This document shows positions 1-9,771 of a stretch of DNA of 64,000 nt, in pieces (within the stretch, counting starts at the first letter, position 1; the number at the start of each line of letters is the position of its first letter). A program made the translations under genes and the position numbers. Below the pieces are notes generated by a model that had not been told where the DNA came from, ran no database searches, and saw only the letters and a program-made list of their open reading frames with translations. Source of the DNA: Frigoribacterium sp. JB110 (GTDB lineage Bacteria > Actinomycetota > Actinomycetes > Actinomycetales > Microbacteriaceae); NCBI RefSeq assembly GCF_900163665.1, contig NZ_FUIA01000015.1, positions 62,001 to 126,000 of the forward strand, in the 5' to 3' direction.

Positions 1-2
1 CG

Positions 3-1307
3 ACCTCGAACATCATCTCCGCGGCCGAGCTCACCTGCGGCCACATCCTCAGCCTTGCGCGCCGCATCCCGGCGGCACGCGCGTCGCTCGGGGCAGGCGA
101 GTGGAAGCGGAGCAGCTTCAGCGGCGTCGAGCTGTACGAGAAGACCCTCGGCGTCGTCGGGCTCGGTCGCATCGGCGCGCTCGTCGCCGCACGCATGCAG
201 GGGTTCGGTATGCGCGTCGTGGCATACGACCCCTACGTCACCAGCACCCGCGCACAGCAGCTGGGAGTCGAGCTGCTCAGCCTCGATGAGCTGGTGAAGC
301 AGGTCGACTTCCTCACGATCCACATGCCGAAGACCCCCGAGACGACGGGGATGATCGGCGAGGCGGAGCTGAAGGCTATGAAGCCGAGCGCATACGTCGT
401 CAACGTCGCCCGCGGCGGGCTGATCGACGAAGAAGCTCTCGCGGCCGCTCTCACGGCGGGCGAGATCGCCGGCGCTGGCCTCGACGTGTTCACCACGGAG
501 CCCCCCGCCGACGCGTCGCTGACGGGGCTGAGCAGCGTCGTCGTGACGCCGCACCTCGGCGCGTCGACGAGCGAGGCACAGGAGAAGGCCGGCGTCTCGG
601 TCGCGAAGTCGGTCAAGCTCGCCCTCGAAGGCGACCTGGTTCCGGATGCAGTCAACGTCGCCGGCGGGGCCATCGACCCCTTCGTGCGGCCCGGCATCGA
701 TCTCGTGGAGAAGCTCGGACAGGTGTTCGGCGGCCTCGCCGTCGGCGGCCTGCAGTCGCTCGACGTGGAGGTGCGCGGCGAGCTGGCGGCCTACGACGTG
801 AGCGTCTACCGCTTGGCTGCGCTGAAGGGCATCCTGCGCAACGTGGTCAGTGAGTCGGTGTCGTACGTGAATGCGCCGGTGATCGCCGAACAGCGCGGCA
901 TCGAGACCCGGATGATCGTGGAGGCCGACAGCCCCGAGTACCGCAACGTCACCATCCTGCGCGGCACGCTCTCCGACGGGTCGACCCTTGAGGTCGCGGG
1001 CACGCTCGCCGGCACCCGCATGGTGCAGAAGCTCGTGCGGATCAACCACTACGAGATCGAGGTTCCCCTCGAGCGGCACCACGTCGTCATCCGGTACGAA
1101 GACGGCCCAGGCATCGTCGCCGTGTACGGCAAGAAGCTCGGCGACGCAGGCATCAACATCGAGGGGATGCAGGTCGCGCGCGAGGTCGACGGCCAGGCGA
1201 TCGCCGTGATCACGGTGAACGCCCGTGTGCCGGATGAGGTGCTCGATGACCTCGGCACCGCGATCGGCGCGTCGCTCGTGCGTCAGATCGAGCTCGCCGA
1301 AGACTGA
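3..1307 (+). CDS. serA: D-3-phosphoglycerate dehydrogenase, 5'-truncated by window edge
   Basis: First committed step of serine synthesis: oxidises 3-phosphoglycerate to 3-phosphohydroxypyruvate with NAD+. The reading frame is already open at base 3, so the start and roughly the first hundred residues lie outside the window; 434 residues are visible. Seen: the NAD-binding GLGRIG loop, the catalytic Arg in NVARGG, the Glu of TTEPP and the His of TPHLG. These are followed by the long intervening domain found in actinobacterial SerA and a C-terminal ACT domain (from about [14 protein letters not shown]) that normally binds serine for feedback inhibition. A strong hairpin follows the stop. Identification is secure; only the N-terminus is unseen. 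Confidence 0.97.
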   Translation, partial: TSNIISAAELTCGHILSLARRIPAARASLGAGEWKRSSFSGVELYEKTLGVVGLGRIGALVAARMQGFGMRVVAYDPYVTSTRAQQLGVELLSLDELVKQVDFLTIHMPKTPETTGMIGEAELKAMKPSAYVVNVARGGLIDEEALAAALTAGEIAGAGLDVFTTEPPADASLTGLSSVVVTPHLGASTSEAQEKAGVSVAKSVKLALEGDLVPDAVNVAGGAIDPFVRPGIDLVEKLGQVFGGLAVGGLQSLDVEVRGELAAYDVSVYRLAALKGILRNVVSESVSYVNAPVIAEQRGIETRMIVEADSPEYRNVTILRGTLSDGSTLEVAGTLAGTRMVQKLVRINHYEIEVPLERHHVVIRYEDGPGIVAVYGKKLGDAGINIEGMQVAREVDGQAIAVITVNARVPDEVLDDLGTAIGASLVRQIELAED

Positions 1308-1325
1308 GGCGCGCCCCAGACCGAT

Positions 1326-1368
1326 CATCGCGCCCCGGCCACCGCAGACCGCGGTCCGGGGCGCGATG
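1326..1368 (+). terminator. Terminator-like hairpin after serA
   Basis: A perfect 13-bp inverted repeat (catcgcgccccgg / ccggggcgcgatg) around a 17-nt loop begins 19 nt after the serA stop. There is no clear T-tract, as is usual for terminators in high-GC actinobacteria. It separates serA from the leuB promoter. Confidence 0.7.
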
Positions 1369-1384
1369 CCGTGACCGCGGCGGC

Positions 1385-1390
1385 TACGCT
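1385..1390 (+). promoter_or_regulatory. Candidate leuB -10 box
   Basis: TACGCT lies 54 nt before the leuB ATG. The leader it would give carries a small hairpin (cacgggc/gcccgtg, 1402-1421) and then a good ribosome site, aaggag, just before the start. The -35 is not convincing. Confidence 0.45.
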
Positions 1391-1444
1391 GATGGGAAGT
1401 CCACGGGCGCAACAGCCCGTGAGGGAACGACGAGAAGGAGAGCG

Positions 1445-2497
1445 ATGTCGCGCGTCGTGAAATTGGCAGTCATCCCCGGCGACGGGATCGGCCCCGAGGT
1501 TGTTGCCGAGGCAGAGAAAGTGCTCGATGCGGCGACCGCCGGCACGGAGGTGCGCTTCGACAGAACACGCTTCTCGCTGGGCGCGCAGCGCTTCCTCGAT
1601 ACCGGCGACACCCTCACGGACGACGACCTCGACGCCATCCGCGCTCACGATGCGATCCTGCTGGGCGCCGTCGGCGGGCAGCCGGGCGACCCACGCCTGC
1701 GCGACGCCAACATCGAGCGCGGGCTGCTGTTGAAGCTGCGGTTCTCGCTCGACCACTACGTGAACCTGCGTCCGTCGAAGCTGCACCCCGGTCAGGCGGG
1801 TCCGCTCGCCGATCCGGGCGAGATCGACTTCGTCGTGGTGCGCGAGGGGACGGAGGGGCCATATGTCGGCAACGGCGGCTCCATCCGGCAGGGCACTGCG
1901 CACGAGGTCGCGAACGAGACGAGTGTGAACACCGCGTTCGGCGTCGAGCGGGTCGTGCGCTACGCGTTCCAGACCGCACGCAAGCGCCGCAACAAGCTGA
2001 CGCTGGTGCACAAGACCAACGTGCTCGTGAACGCGGGCTCGCTCTGGCGGCGCGTCGTCGAGGAGGTGGGCACGGAGTTCCCCGACGTCGACGTAGACTA
2101 TCTGCACGTCGACGCGGTCACGATCTTCATGGTCACGAACCCCAGCCGTTTCGATGTGATCGTCACCGACAACCTCTTCGGCGACATCCTCACCGATCTG
2201 GCGGGTGCCGTAACCGGCGGTATCGGCCTCGCAGCCTCCGGCAACATCAACCCGGACGGCACGTTCCCCTCGATGTTCGAGCCCGTGCACGGATCGGCCC
2301 CCGACATCGCGGGCACCGGCGCCGCAGACCCCACGGCCGCGATCGCCTCCGTGGCACTCATGCTCGAGCATCTCGGTCTCGCCGCCGAGGCGGCGCGTGT
2401 GACCGCAGCCGTCGAGGCCGACATCGCAGAACGCGGTGAGGAGCCCCGCACCACATCCGAGATCGGCGACGCCATCACCGTCGGAGTGCAGGCGTAA
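1445..2497 (+). CDS. leuB: 3-isopropylmalate dehydrogenase
   Basis: Third step of leucine synthesis: NAD+-dependent oxidative decarboxylation of 3-isopropylmalate to 2-oxoisocaproate. At 350 residues it is the usual size for the family. Seen: the N-terminal [11 protein letters not shown], the substrate-binding Arg/Lys region around KLRFSLD and NLRPSK, the metal/NAD segment with [15 protein letters not shown], and the C-terminal [13 protein letters not shown]. The ATG follows aaggag at good spacing. It is followed by ilvE 70 bp on, so two branched-chain genes sit together, while leuCD lie about 22 kb away in the same window. Confidence 0.97.
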   Translation: MSRVVKLAVIPGDGIGPEVVAEAEKVLDAATAGTEVRFDRTRFSLGAQRFLDTGDTLTDDDLDAIRAHDAILLGAVGGQPGDPRLRDANIERGLLLKLRFSLDHYVNLRPSKLHPGQAGPLADPGEIDFVVVREGTEGPYVGNGGSIRQGTAHEVANETSVNTAFGVERVVRYAFQTARKRRNKLTLVHKTNVLVNAGSLWRRVVEEVGTEFPDVDVDYLHVDAVTIFMVTNPSRFDVIVTDNLFGDILTDLAGAVTGGIGLAASGNINPDGTFPSMFEPVHGSAPDIAGTGAADPTAAIASVALMLEHLGLAAEAARVTAAVEADIAERGEEPRTTSEIGDAITVGVQA

Positions 2498-2567
2498 CCT
2501 AGGAATCTGTCGCGTCGCAGCCGGCCCGCCGGCCACGACGCCCACGCAGCTAAGGATCGAAATCACC

Positions 2568-3653
2568 ATGGCCGAAACCCCCGCCCCGCTCGACTTCCTG
2601 GTTCAGAAGAACCTCGCAGCGAAGAACCCGACAGAGCGCGAGCAGCTGCTCGTCGACCCGGGCTTCGGCTCGGTCTTCACCGACCATATGGTCGACATCT
2701 GCTGGTCGGAGAAGGGCGGGTGGCATCGTCCGCAGGTGCGCCCGTACGGACCGATCCAGCTCGATCCCGCCGCAGCGGTGCTGCACTACGCGCAGGAGAT
2801 CTTCGAAGGGCTGAAGGCATACCGCCACGCCGACGGCGGCATCTACACCTTCCGCCCCGACATGAACGCGAAGCGCATGAACAGCAGCGCACGCCGGATG
2901 TCGATGCCGGAGCTGCCAGAGGAGTACTTCCTGCAGTCTCTGCGCGAGCTGATCGCCGTCGACGGCGACTGGGTGCCGTCGAACCCGGATCAGACGCTGT
3001 ACCTGCGGCCGTTCATGTACGCCAAGGAAGCCTTCCTCGGCGTGCGCCCGGCGAAGAAATACGACTACCGGCTGATCGGCAGCCCGTCCGGTGCGTACTT
3101 CTCCGGCGGCGTGAAGCCGGTCACGATCTGGCTGAGCGAGACGTACTCGCGCGCGGCGCAGGGCGGCACCGGTTCCGCGAAGACCGGAGGCAACTACGCA
3201 TCGAGCCTGCTGCCCCAGGCGGAGGCCGCGGAACAGGGGTGCGACCAGGTCGTGTTCCTCGACGCCGAAGGCAACGTCGAAGAGCTCGGCGGCATGAACA
3301 TCGTGTTCGTGAAGAAGGACGGCACCCTCGTCACCCCCGATTCCGACACGATCCTCGACGGAGTCACGCGCAACTCGCTGCTGCAGCTCGCCTCCGAGCG
3401 CGGTCACGCGATCGAGCGCCGCGGAGTCTCGTTGGCGGAGTGGCGCGAGGGCGTCGCGTCAGGCGACATCGTCGAGGTGTTCGCATGCGGCACGGCTGCC
3501 GTGGTCACGCCGATCGGCGCGCTGAAGGCCGCGGAGTTCTCCGACGCTCAGCCCACCGGCGAGCTCGGTCTCTCGCTGCGCGAAGAGCTGACAGACATCC
3601 AATACGGACGGCGCGACGACGCCCACGATTGGCTGCTGCGCCTCGACGCCTGA
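2568..3653 (+). CDS. ilvE: Branched-chain amino-acid aminotransferase (PLP fold class IV)
   Basis: Transfers the amino group between glutamate and the 2-oxo acids of Leu, Ile and Val, the last step of their synthesis. The frame is open from 2436, but the start is placed at ATG 2568 because it follows AAGGA and gives the normal N-terminus; 361 residues result. Seen: Lys205 in AKTGGNY, the expected Schiff-base lysine, and the class IV signature EELGGMNIVFV...DTILDGVTR. The C-terminal region GTAAVVTPIG is typical of the bacterial enzyme related to eukaryotic BCAT. A perfect 22-bp palindrome follows the stop. Confidence 0.96.
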   Translation: MAETPAPLDFLVQKNLAAKNPTEREQLLVDPGFGSVFTDHMVDICWSEKGGWHRPQVRPYGPIQLDPAAAVLHYAQEIFEGLKAYRHADGGIYTFRPDMNAKRMNSSARRMSMPELPEEYFLQSLRELIAVDGDWVPSNPDQTLYLRPFMYAKEAFLGVRPAKKYDYRLIGSPSGAYFSGGVKPVTIWLSETYSRAAQGGTGSAKTGGNYASSLLPQAEAAEQGCDQVVFLDAEGNVEELGGMNIVFVKKDGTLVTPDSDTILDGVTRNSLLQLASERGHAIERRGVSLAEWREGVASGDIVEVFACGTAAVVTPIGALKAAEFSDAQPTGELGLSLREELTDIQYGRRDDAHDWLLRLDA

Positions 3654-3691
3654 CCCTCGCACCCCGCGCGCCCGCGCGCTCGTGCCTGTTT

Positions 3692-3753
3692 TTCTTCATT
3701 TCTGGCACATCTCTGCTGCTGTGCGCCCCCGGAGATGTGCCAGAAATGAAGAA
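3692..3753. repeat. Perfect 22-bp inverted repeat between ilvE and FAH gene
   Basis: The arms at 3692-3713 and 3732-3753 are exact reverse complements; the core of the left arm reads cttcatttctggcacatctc, and the loop is 18 nt. It lies 39 nt after the ilvE stop and ends 22 nt before the -10 box of the next gene. It is less GC-rich than its surroundings. It probably works as a terminator, but it also looks like the other intergenic palindromes in this window. Confidence 0.8.
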
Positions 3754-3775
3754 CTATCGAGGCGGGAAGCGCAGG

Positions 3776-3781
3776 TAGGCT
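3776..3781 (+). promoter_or_regulatory. -10 box, leaderless start of FAH gene
   Basis: TAGGCT ends 6 nt before the GTG at 3788. That spacing puts transcription start at or next to the start codon, and no Shine-Dalgarno sequence is seen. Confidence 0.55.
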
Positions 3782-3787
3782 GGCCGC

Positions 3788-4555
3788 GTGAAGATCGCTC
3801 GGTTCAGCCACAACGACGCCATCCGCTACGGGGTTCTCGACGACAAGGAGCTCGTCGTTCTCGCGGGAGACCCGATGTTCGCCGGGTTCGAGACGACGGG
3901 CGAGCGCGTGCCGCTCGGTGACGCCGCACTGCTGGCGCCGGTGATCCCGCGCTCGAAGATCGTCTGCGTCGGCAAGAACTATGCCGCCCACGCGGCGGAG
4001 TTCGATGGCGAGGTTCCGGATGAACCGCTGCTGTTCCTGAAGCCGAACACCTCGGTGATCGGCCCAGGCGACACGATCGTGCGCCCGCCGCAGTCGCAGA
4101 ACACGCACTTCGAGGGCGAGCTCGCCGTGGTGATCGGTCGGATCGCAAAGAACGTGAAGGCCGATGACGCGCTCGGATACGTGTTCGGGTACACGGTCGC
4201 GAACGACGTCACCGCCCGCGACCTGCAGCGCAGCGACGGGCAGTGGTCGAGGGCGAAGGGCTTCGACACCTTCCTGCCCCTCGGGCCCGCCATCGAGACG
4301 GAGTTCGACTACGTGCAGGGAGAGGTCATCACGCGCCTCGGCGACGAGGTCAAGCAGCGGGCGCCGTTCACCGACATGGTGTTCGGGATTCCGCAGCTGA
4401 TCGAGTACATCTCCGCCGCGTTCACACTGCTGCCCGGCGATGTGATTCTCACCGGCACGCCCGAGGGCGTCGGTCCGTTCGACGCGGGCGACACCATCGA
4501 GATCGAGATCCCGGGCGTCGGAACTCTGCGCAACACAGCGCGGAACGCCGCCTGA
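3788..4555 (+). CDS. Fumarylacetoacetate hydrolase (FAH) family protein
   Basis: A 255-residue single-domain FAH-family enzyme. The family hydrolyses, isomerises or decarboxylates short 2-oxo/dioic acids using a divalent metal. Seen: the substrate entry segment [15 protein letters not shown], the metal-ligand motif [11 protein letters not shown], the DVTARDLQ helix with a lysine at RAKGFDTF, and the C-terminal [10 protein letters not shown]. The size and motifs match the FAHD1/5-carboxymethyl-2-hydroxymuconate isomerase-like group, but no aromatic catabolic genes lie nearby and the substrate cannot be named. The GTG start is supported by the leaderless promoter spacing. Confidence 0.88.
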   Translation: MKIARFSHNDAIRYGVLDDKELVVLAGDPMFAGFETTGERVPLGDAALLAPVIPRSKIVCVGKNYAAHAAEFDGEVPDEPLLFLKPNTSVIGPGDTIVRPPQSQNTHFEGELAVVIGRIAKNVKADDALGYVFGYTVANDVTARDLQRSDGQWSRAKGFDTFLPLGPAIETEFDYVQGEVITRLGDEVKQRAPFTDMVFGIPQLIEYISAAFTLLPGDVILTGTPEGVGPFDAGDTIEIEIPGVGTLRNTARNAA

Positions 4556-4572
4556 CGGAAGACGTGGGGGAT

Positions 4573-5073
4573 ATGAGCAGCAGCGATCCGCGGTCGGAAG
4601 GCGCGCCGCAGCCCGGGCATCCGGGAGACGCGAGGCCCGCCCCGTACGCAGGTGCGGCACAGCCCGGATACGCCGTCGCCCCGCACGGGCAGCCGCAGCC
4701 GCCGGTGTACGCCCCGCCCGGTGCGTACGCAGCGCAGCCGCAGGCGGTCTACGCACCGCCGGGCATGTACGCCGCGCCGGGCGGACGCCCCGCCCCGCCG
4801 TCGAAGGCACTCGCGATCACGGCGCTGAGCATCGCGATCCCCGCGGCCGTGCTGCGCTTCCTCCCGATCGTGGGCGGCCTGTTCATCCCGTTCGTGATCG
4901 CCTCGATGATCATCGCCATCATCGCGATCGTGAAGCACAGTCCGGGCCGAGCGATGAGCATCTGGGCGCTCGTCGTCTCGATCGTCGGGTTCGTTCTGCC
5001 GTTCATCCTGTTCTTCATCAGCGCCGGCTCGTTCCTGGCATACATGTTCACGCTGTTCTCCCAGATGAACTGA
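4573..5073 (+). CDS. Small membrane protein with Pro/Ala/Tyr-rich N-terminus
   Basis: A 166-residue protein of unknown function. The first ~75 residues are disordered, rich in Pro, Ala, Gly, Gln and Tyr, with repeats of the type YAPPG. Then come two to three hydrophobic segments (about 78-116 and 123-160) separated by a short KHSPGR loop. This layout resembles the DUF4190-type actinobacterial membrane proteins. The ATG at 4573 follows a G-rich ribosome site (gggggat) and lies 17 bp after the FAH gene. The frame is open further upstream, but only inside that gene. Confidence 0.75.
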   Translation: MSSSDPRSEGAPQPGHPGDARPAPYAGAAQPGYAVAPHGQPQPPVYAPPGAYAAQPQAVYAPPGMYAAPGGRPAPPSKALAITALSIAIPAAVLRFLPIVGGLFIPFVIASMIIAIIAIVKHSPGRAMSIWALVVSIVGFVLPFILFFISAGSFLAYMFTLFSQMN

Positions 5074-5125
5074 TCCGGTGCTCCGTCGCCGACGAGGGGC
5101 CCGATGTGGCGGGCGGGCGTGAGGC

Positions 5126-5131
5126 TAGGAT
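5126..5131 (+). promoter_or_regulatory. -10 box of gltX
   Basis: TAGGAT ends 7 nt before ATG 5139, consistent with a leaderless transcript. This is a further reason to prefer 5139 over the in-frame GTG at 5106. Confidence 0.5.
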
Positions 5132-5138
5132 TGTGTCG

Positions 5139-6644
5139 ATGCCTACTCCTGACTCCCGCACCACGACTGCGACCGGATCCGACGTCCGCGTGCGCTTCTG
5201 CCCGTCACCGACCGGTCTGCCGCACGTCGGCCTCATCCGGACCGCTCTGTTCAACTGGGGCTACGCGCGCCACAACGGCGGCAAGATGGTGTTCCGCATC
5301 GAAGACACCGACGCCGCGCGCGACAGCCAGGAGAGCTACGACCAGCTGATCGAGGCGCTGCGCTGGCTCGAGATCGACTGGGACGAGGGCGTCGAGGTCG
5401 GCGGTCCGCATGCGCCCTACCGGCAGTCGGAGCGGCACGACCTGCACCGCGGGGTGCTCGACACGCTGATCGAGAAGGGGCTCGTGTACGAGAGCTTCTC
5501 GACGGCCGAGGAGATCGACGCCCGCAACGAGGCCAATGGTCGGCCGAAGCAACAGGGCTACGACAACTACGACCGCGAGCTGACCGACGAGCAGAAGGCG
5601 CAGTTCCGCGCCGAGGGCCGCCAGCCTGCGCTGCGGCTGAAGGTCCCGGATGAGGACATCGCCTACGACGACCTGGTGCGCGGTGAGATCACGTTCCCCG
5701 CAGGATCGTTCCCCGACTTCGTGATCGTGCGCCCGAACGGCGTGCCGTTGTACACGTTCGTGAACCCGGTCGACGATGCGCTGATGGGCATCACGCACGT
5801 GCTGCGCGGCGAGGACCTGATGCCGTCGACCGGGCGCCAGATCGTGCTGTACCGCGCGCTCATCGAGGCGGGCGCTGCCGAGTTCATCCCGCGCTTCGGG
5901 CACCTGCCGCTCGTGCTCGGAGAGGGCAACAAGAAGCTTTCCAAGCGCGACCCCCGTGCCGACCTGTTCCTGCAGCGCGACAAGGGCTTCACGCACGAGG
6001 GGCTGCTGAACTATCTCGCGCTGCTCGGCTGGTCGATCGCACCGGATCGCGACGTGTTCTCGCTCGAGGAGTTCATCTCGGCGTTCGACGTCGCCGATGT
6101 GAACCCGAACCCCGCTCGCTTCGACCAGAAGAAGGCGGAGTCGATCAACGGAGACCACATCCGGATGCTCGATGCCGCAGATTTCGCCTCGCGCATCATG
6201 CCGTACCTGGTGCAGGCCGGGGTCGTGGCGGCCGAGCCGACGGATGACGAGCGCGCGCTGATCGCGAAGGCGGCGCCGCTGATCCAGGAGCGACTGCCGC
6301 TTCTGGGCGATGCGCCTGGCCTTCTCGGGTTCCTGTTCGTCGACGATGTCGACTACGACGAGGAGGCCGTGGCGAAGCTCGGCGACAACGCCGGCGAGGT
6401 GCTGCGCGCCTGCGCGGCCGCGCTGGAGAGCGTGGGGGAGTTCTCCGCGGAGGCGATCCAGGCAGTGCTGTCGGAGGCGCTCGTGGACGGCATGGGCCTG
6501 AAGCCGCGCCTGGCGTACGGCCCGCCGCGCGTCGCCGTGACGGGGCGTCGCGTCTCGCCGCCGCTGTTCGAGTCACTCGAGCTGCTCGGTCGGAACGAGT
6601 CGGTGCGCCGCCTGACGGCGCTCGCCGACCGCCTCGCCGCGTAA
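5139..6644 (+). CDS. gltX: Glutamyl-tRNA synthetase
   Basis: Charges tRNA-Glu with glutamate. The 501 residues carry the class I signature as [10 protein letters not shown] (residues 22-31, the HIGH motif) and KLSKR (266-270, the KMSKS motif), followed by the helical anticodon-binding domain. The start is set at ATG 5139, not the open-frame GTG at 5106, because the -10 spacing and the N-terminus fit better. In actinobacteria GluRS usually also mischarges tRNA-Gln for GatCAB; the window does not show whether that holds here. A tRNA-Gln gene lies 102 bp downstream, beyond a terminator. Confidence 0.97.
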   Translation: MPTPDSRTTTATGSDVRVRFCPSPTGLPHVGLIRTALFNWGYARHNGGKMVFRIEDTDAARDSQESYDQLIEALRWLEIDWDEGVEVGGPHAPYRQSERHDLHRGVLDTLIEKGLVYESFSTAEEIDARNEANGRPKQQGYDNYDRELTDEQKAQFRAEGRQPALRLKVPDEDIAYDDLVRGEITFPAGSFPDFVIVRPNGVPLYTFVNPVDDALMGITHVLRGEDLMPSTGRQIVLYRALIEAGAAEFIPRFGHLPLVLGEGNKKLSKRDPRADLFLQRDKGFTHEGLLNYLALLGWSIAPDRDVFSLEEFISAFDVADVNPNPARFDQKKAESINGDHIRMLDAADFASRIMPYLVQAGVVAAEPTDDERALIAKAAPLIQERLPLLGDAPGLLGFLFVDDVDYDEEAVAKLGDNAGEVLRACAAALESVGEFSAEAIQAVLSEALVDGMGLKPRLAYGPPRVAVTGRRVSPPLFESLELLGRNESVRRLTALADRLAA

Positions 6645-6651
6645 CGGCAGA

Positions 6652-6686
6652 CCGAGCCGCGCACGACACGCGTGCGCGGCTCGGTT
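6652..6686 (+). terminator. Rho-independent-type terminator after gltX
   Basis: Perfect 15-bp stem (accgagccgcgcacg / cgtgcgcggctcggt) with a 5-nt loop, followed by a short T run, 7 nt after the gltX stop. Confidence 0.8.
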
Positions 6687-6746
6687 TGGCGGCCGATGAG
6701 GAGTCGGGTAAACTGATTCCTCGGTGCGAGGCTCCGGTCACGCCCT

Positions 6747-6818
6747 TGGGGTATGGTGTAATTGGCAACACAGCGGTTTCTGGTACCGCCATTCTTGGTT
6801 CGAGTCCAGGTACCCCAG
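6747..6818 (+). tRNA. tRNA-Gln (anticodon CUG)
   Basis: A cloverleaf can be drawn by eye: the acceptor stem TGGGGTA pairs with TACCCCA, the anticodon stem GCGGT/ACCGC encloses the loop TTCTGGT with anticodon CTG, and the T arm carries GGTTCGAGTCC. The discriminator is G and CCA is not encoded. It reads CAG codons. It stands alone with its own terminator. Confidence 0.95.
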
Positions 6819-6824
6819 CAAGAG

Positions 6825-6854
6825 AAGAAACCCCCGCTCAGGCGGGGGTTTCTT
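6825..6854 (+). terminator. Terminator after tRNA-Gln
   Basis: Stem aagaaacccccgc / gcgggggtttctt with a 4-nt loop, starting 6 nt after the tRNA. It would also serve the convergent gene that ends at 6869. Confidence 0.85.
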
Positions 6855-6868
6855 GCTCTGGTGAGAGC

Positions 6869-7486
6869 TCACTCGCCGGTCGGCGCGAGAGGGACCGGGG
6901 CGATCTTCGAACCCAGTGCCTCTCGGTATCGCCGATACTCTCGCGGCATCACACCCCGCTCCTTCAGTTCTCGGGCGCGCTCGGGGTAGCCGAAGACCTC
7001 TGGGATGTCGCCGGCCCGAAGAGAGTTCAGTGCCCGTGCCCGCACCTCGGTGCCTGGGTGGACGAAGCCGTGCGGCTCGTACTGGAAGAGGTTCCAGCAC
7101 CACGCGATCGCCTCTCCTCGGGAGATGCCGGCCCACCGCCCTATGGAGATCTGGTCGTCTGCGTCGGGGCCTGCGAGGGAGTCTTCGATCTTCTCCCATC
7201 CGACTCGACGCTGCTCCTCGGCGTCCCGCTCCCATTCGCTTTCGTGCTCGCGCTTCGCCTCGGCTGCGGCAGCATCGACGAGAGCGACGACATCTTCGAG
7301 GGAGAGCGGTGCAGCGCCGTCACCGGACGCGAATGCGGTCGGCGGGTGCGCGCGGAGCACGTCGTGCGCGGCACGGGCGAGACGGTGCTCGTACGGACCG
7401 GTGGGCTTCGAGGCGTCGGCTCTCAGCCCGAACTTCTCCCACCAATCGGAGTCTGCATCGAAACGGCTCAATGAAGTGGGCATCAT
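6869..7486 (-). CDS. Hypothetical protein, 205 aa
   Basis: I do not recognise a family. The protein is hydrophilic, with an Ala/Glu-rich helical middle (EDVVALVDAAAAEAKRE) and a C-terminal part rich in aromatic and charged residues (GRWAGISRGEAIAWCWNLFQYEPHGF), then RARELKERGVMPREYRRYRE. No signal peptide or membrane segment is seen. Two adjacent ATGs (7486 and 7483) follow a ggaaagggg ribosome site. The frame stays open far upstream, to 9106, but that extension has the composition of the antisense of other genes and is not believed. It is convergent with tRNA-Gln and shares its terminator. Confidence 0.65.
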   Translation of the reverse strand: MMPTSLSRFDADSDWWEKFGLRADASKPTGPYEHRLARAAHDVLRAHPPTAFASGDGAAPLSLEDVVALVDAAAAEAKREHESEWERDAEEQRRVGWEKIEDSLAGPDADDQISIGRWAGISRGEAIAWCWNLFQYEPHGFVHPGTEVRARALNSLRAGDIPEVFGYPERARELKERGVMPREYRRYREALGSKIAPVPLAPTGE

Positions 7487-7759
7487 CGTGCCCCTTTCCG
7501 GGGCGTGCGCCCCATCGAATCTTGCGACACGAAGTCCGTGCCGCCCGTTCTTCCCCTGGGACACCCGGGAATCGATGGATTCGGGTTGTCGCGCGACCGG
7601 CCAGGTACCTACGATCGCGACTCTTGAACGTGAAGTGATGCTAGCACACGGACGAATCCTGATATCCCGTTCCGAAGTGCCTCCCCAGCATCCGACACAC
7701 CATCCGGATGCGCGGAACAGCAGGATGCCACCTCTGGTGTCCGCGCTCGTGAGAAGATC

Positions 7760-8956
7760 ATGCACGTGAAGCGATCTCTGCCGATGTCGCTGCTCGGTGC
7801 GAATCTGCTGTTGAACCTCCTCTACTCGGCTCTGGGCGGCGTCGTCGTTCCCGCACTGCTGGAGCATGCGGACCCGGTGAACAAGGATGTCCACCTCGCC
7901 ATCGTGATGACGGCGTCTTCGGCGGTGACGATCGCGATCAGGCCGCTGGCGGGGGCGTGGTCGGACAGGACGACCGGTCGTTTCGGGCGACGGACGCCGT
8001 GGATCGTCGCAGGCGCGATCACCTCGGCCATCGCCGTGGCCTGGCTGGGTCAGGCCGATACCGTGATCGCCGTCGCCGTCGGCTGGCTCATCGCGCAGCC
8101 ACTGCTGAACATCATCGAGTCGCCTCTCGACGCGGTGCTCGCCGATCGCGTGCCGGAGCGCGCTCGCGCACGTACGGCCGCGTACTACGGTGCCGGCGCG
8201 GCGCTCGGACTCGCGGCCGGCGCGGTGGTGGCGGGAATCACCGTCGACAATCTGTCTCTGATGACGCTGGGGGCGGGGCTCGTCCTCGTGGCGGGAATGA
8301 TCGGCTTCGTCATGCTGAATCCGGATCGCGCCGTCGAGGGCCTTCGTCCGCACCGCCAGCCAGGGCAGTGGCGCGCGCTGTGGCGCTCCCGAGGGTTCAG
8401 CCGAGTGTTCATCGCGCGCGCTCTGGTGGTTCTTGGCCAACAGATGGTGCTGGTGTACCTGCTGTACATCGTCATCGACCGCACGGGCCAGAACGCCGCG
8501 GATGCAGGGCGGACGCTCGCTATGGTAGTCGGAGTGCACATCGCGTGCGTCGTGGCGGGCGCGCTGGCAGCCGCCGGCGCGGCACGCAGGAATCGCGTCG
8601 CCACAGTTGTGGTCGCGACGGTGGTCGGCGCGCTCGGTCTGGGTCTGCCCATCCTGATCCCCGGAATGGCCGGACTCATCGCGTACGCGGTGGTCTCCGG
8701 CCTGGGGCGCGGCGCGTACGTGACATCGGATCTGCTCCTGCTGCTGCACGTGCTTCCGTCCAAGGAGAATCACGGCCGCGACCTCGGATACTTCGGGTGG
8801 GCGACGCTCCTCCCGCAGGTCGTCGCCCCGGCGCTCGCCGGCACGCTGCTGACGCTCAGCGCCGGTTCCTACGCGGTGCTGTTCGCCGCCGCCGTCGTAC
8901 TGGCACTGTGCTCTGTTCCCGTCGTCGCTGTGCTGGCGGAACGCACCAGGGCATAG
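7760..8956 (+). CDS. Major facilitator superfamily permease
   Basis: A 398-residue membrane protein with about 12 hydrophobic stretches. It has the MFS motif-A region in the loop between helices 2 and 3 (GAWSDRTTGRFGRRTPW) and a second basic loop in the middle. MFS proteins are secondary transporters or exporters of small molecules; neither neighbours nor motifs give the substrate. The repeated FGRRTPW and the 'LADRVPERARARTAAYYG' region resemble sugar-cation-symporter/SLC45-like proteins. The ATG at 7760 is the first in frame. The next gene is 161 bp away, so this may be transcribed alone. Confidence 0.85.
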   Translation: MHVKRSLPMSLLGANLLLNLLYSALGGVVVPALLEHADPVNKDVHLAIVMTASSAVTIAIRPLAGAWSDRTTGRFGRRTPWIVAGAITSAIAVAWLGQADTVIAVAVGWLIAQPLLNIIESPLDAVLADRVPERARARTAAYYGAGAALGLAAGAVVAGITVDNLSLMTLGAGLVLVAGMIGFVMLNPDRAVEGLRPHRQPGQWRALWRSRGFSRVFIARALVVLGQQMVLVYLLYIVIDRTGQNAADAGRTLAMVVGVHIACVVAGALAAAGAARRNRVATVVVATVVGALGLGLPILIPGMAGLIAYAVVSGLGRGAYVTSDLLLLLHVLPSKENHGRDLGYFGWATLLPQVVAPALAGTLLTLSAGSYAVLFAAAVVLALCSVPVVAVLAERTRA

Positions 8957-9117
8957 GGCGCCATCCCCATTGACGCTGGGGTCGTTTGTTGCGAATGTGG
9001 GATCGTCAGCGGCCGAATGGAGCAGCCCATCAGACCGGTGAGCCAGCGGCGGCGAGTGGTGCATTCCGTATCGCGATGGTCTCGTCCCTCGGCCGCATAC
9101 GCGCAAGGGAGCACGTT

Positions 9118-9741
9118 ATGACCGGACGCATCATCATCGACCTCTTCACCACGCTCGACGGCGTCGCTCAGGCGCCGGGCGGGCCGGATGAGGACACGAG
9201 TGACGGGTTCCGCTTCGGCGGATGGCAGGCGGGCCATCCCAGTGAGGCGGTCGGTGCGAGTGTCATGGCGGGAATGGAGACCCTTGACGCGCTGCTGCTG
9301 GGGCGGCGGACATACGACATCTTCGCCGGCTACTGGCCGAACCACACCACGGGACCGGAGGGAGAGATCGGTAGACTCTTCAACAGCGTTCCGAAGTACG
9401 TCGCCTCCCACAACTCGCATGTGCGACTCGACTGGGAGGGCTCCACGAGGGTCGGAGTCGACCTCACGACCGAGATCCCGGCCCTGCGTCAGCGCTACCG
9501 CGACGTGCACGTGATCGGGAGCATCGACCTCGTGCAGACACTGCTCGCCGAGCATCTCTACGACGAACTGCAGCTCTGGGTGTATCCGATCGTGCTGGGG
9601 CAGGGGAAGAAGGTGTTCCCCGACGGTGCTCGACCCGCGAACATGAGGCTGCTGGAGCCCGTGACCGTCGGGGACAACGGCACTCTGATGCTCCGATACG
9701 CGCCCCTGCCAGGCGAGCCCCAGGTCGGCAGCTTCGACTGA
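9118..9741 (+). CDS. RibD C-terminal / dihydrofolate-reductase-like protein
   Basis: A 207-residue protein of the family that shares the DHFR fold with the reductase half of RibD (YyaP/YwjB-like). Seen: the N-terminal IIIDLFTTLDGVAQAPGG, the NADPH-binding LLLGRRTYDIFAGYWP, VIGSIDLVQTLLAEHLYDEL, and the C-terminal VYPIVLGQGKKVFPDG. Members are presumed NAD(P)H-dependent reductases, mostly without known substrate. The start at ATG 9118 follows aaggga; the frame is open from 8986, but without a ribosome site. It lies 30 bp before the GH15 gene and may be co-transcribed with it. Confidence 0.88.
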   Translation: MTGRIIIDLFTTLDGVAQAPGGPDEDTSDGFRFGGWQAGHPSEAVGASVMAGMETLDALLLGRRTYDIFAGYWPNHTTGPEGEIGRLFNSVPKYVASHNSHVRLDWEGSTRVGVDLTTEIPALRQRYRDVHVIGSIDLVQTLLAEHLYDELQLWVYPIVLGQGKKVFPDGARPANMRLLEPVTVGDNGTLMLRYAPLPGEPQVGSFD

Positions 9742-9771
9742 GCACGGCGCGCAGTGTGCGAGCCTGAGGCG

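Noticed and set aside
7621..7660. Promoter with TTGAAC at 7624 before the MFS gene
   Set aside because: No -10 at proper spacing; the distance to the gene is also long.
6869..9106. A 745-codon minus-strand frame
   Set aside because: Only the last 205 codons (from 7486) have a ribosome site and protein-like composition; the rest is antisense to the MFS permease gene.
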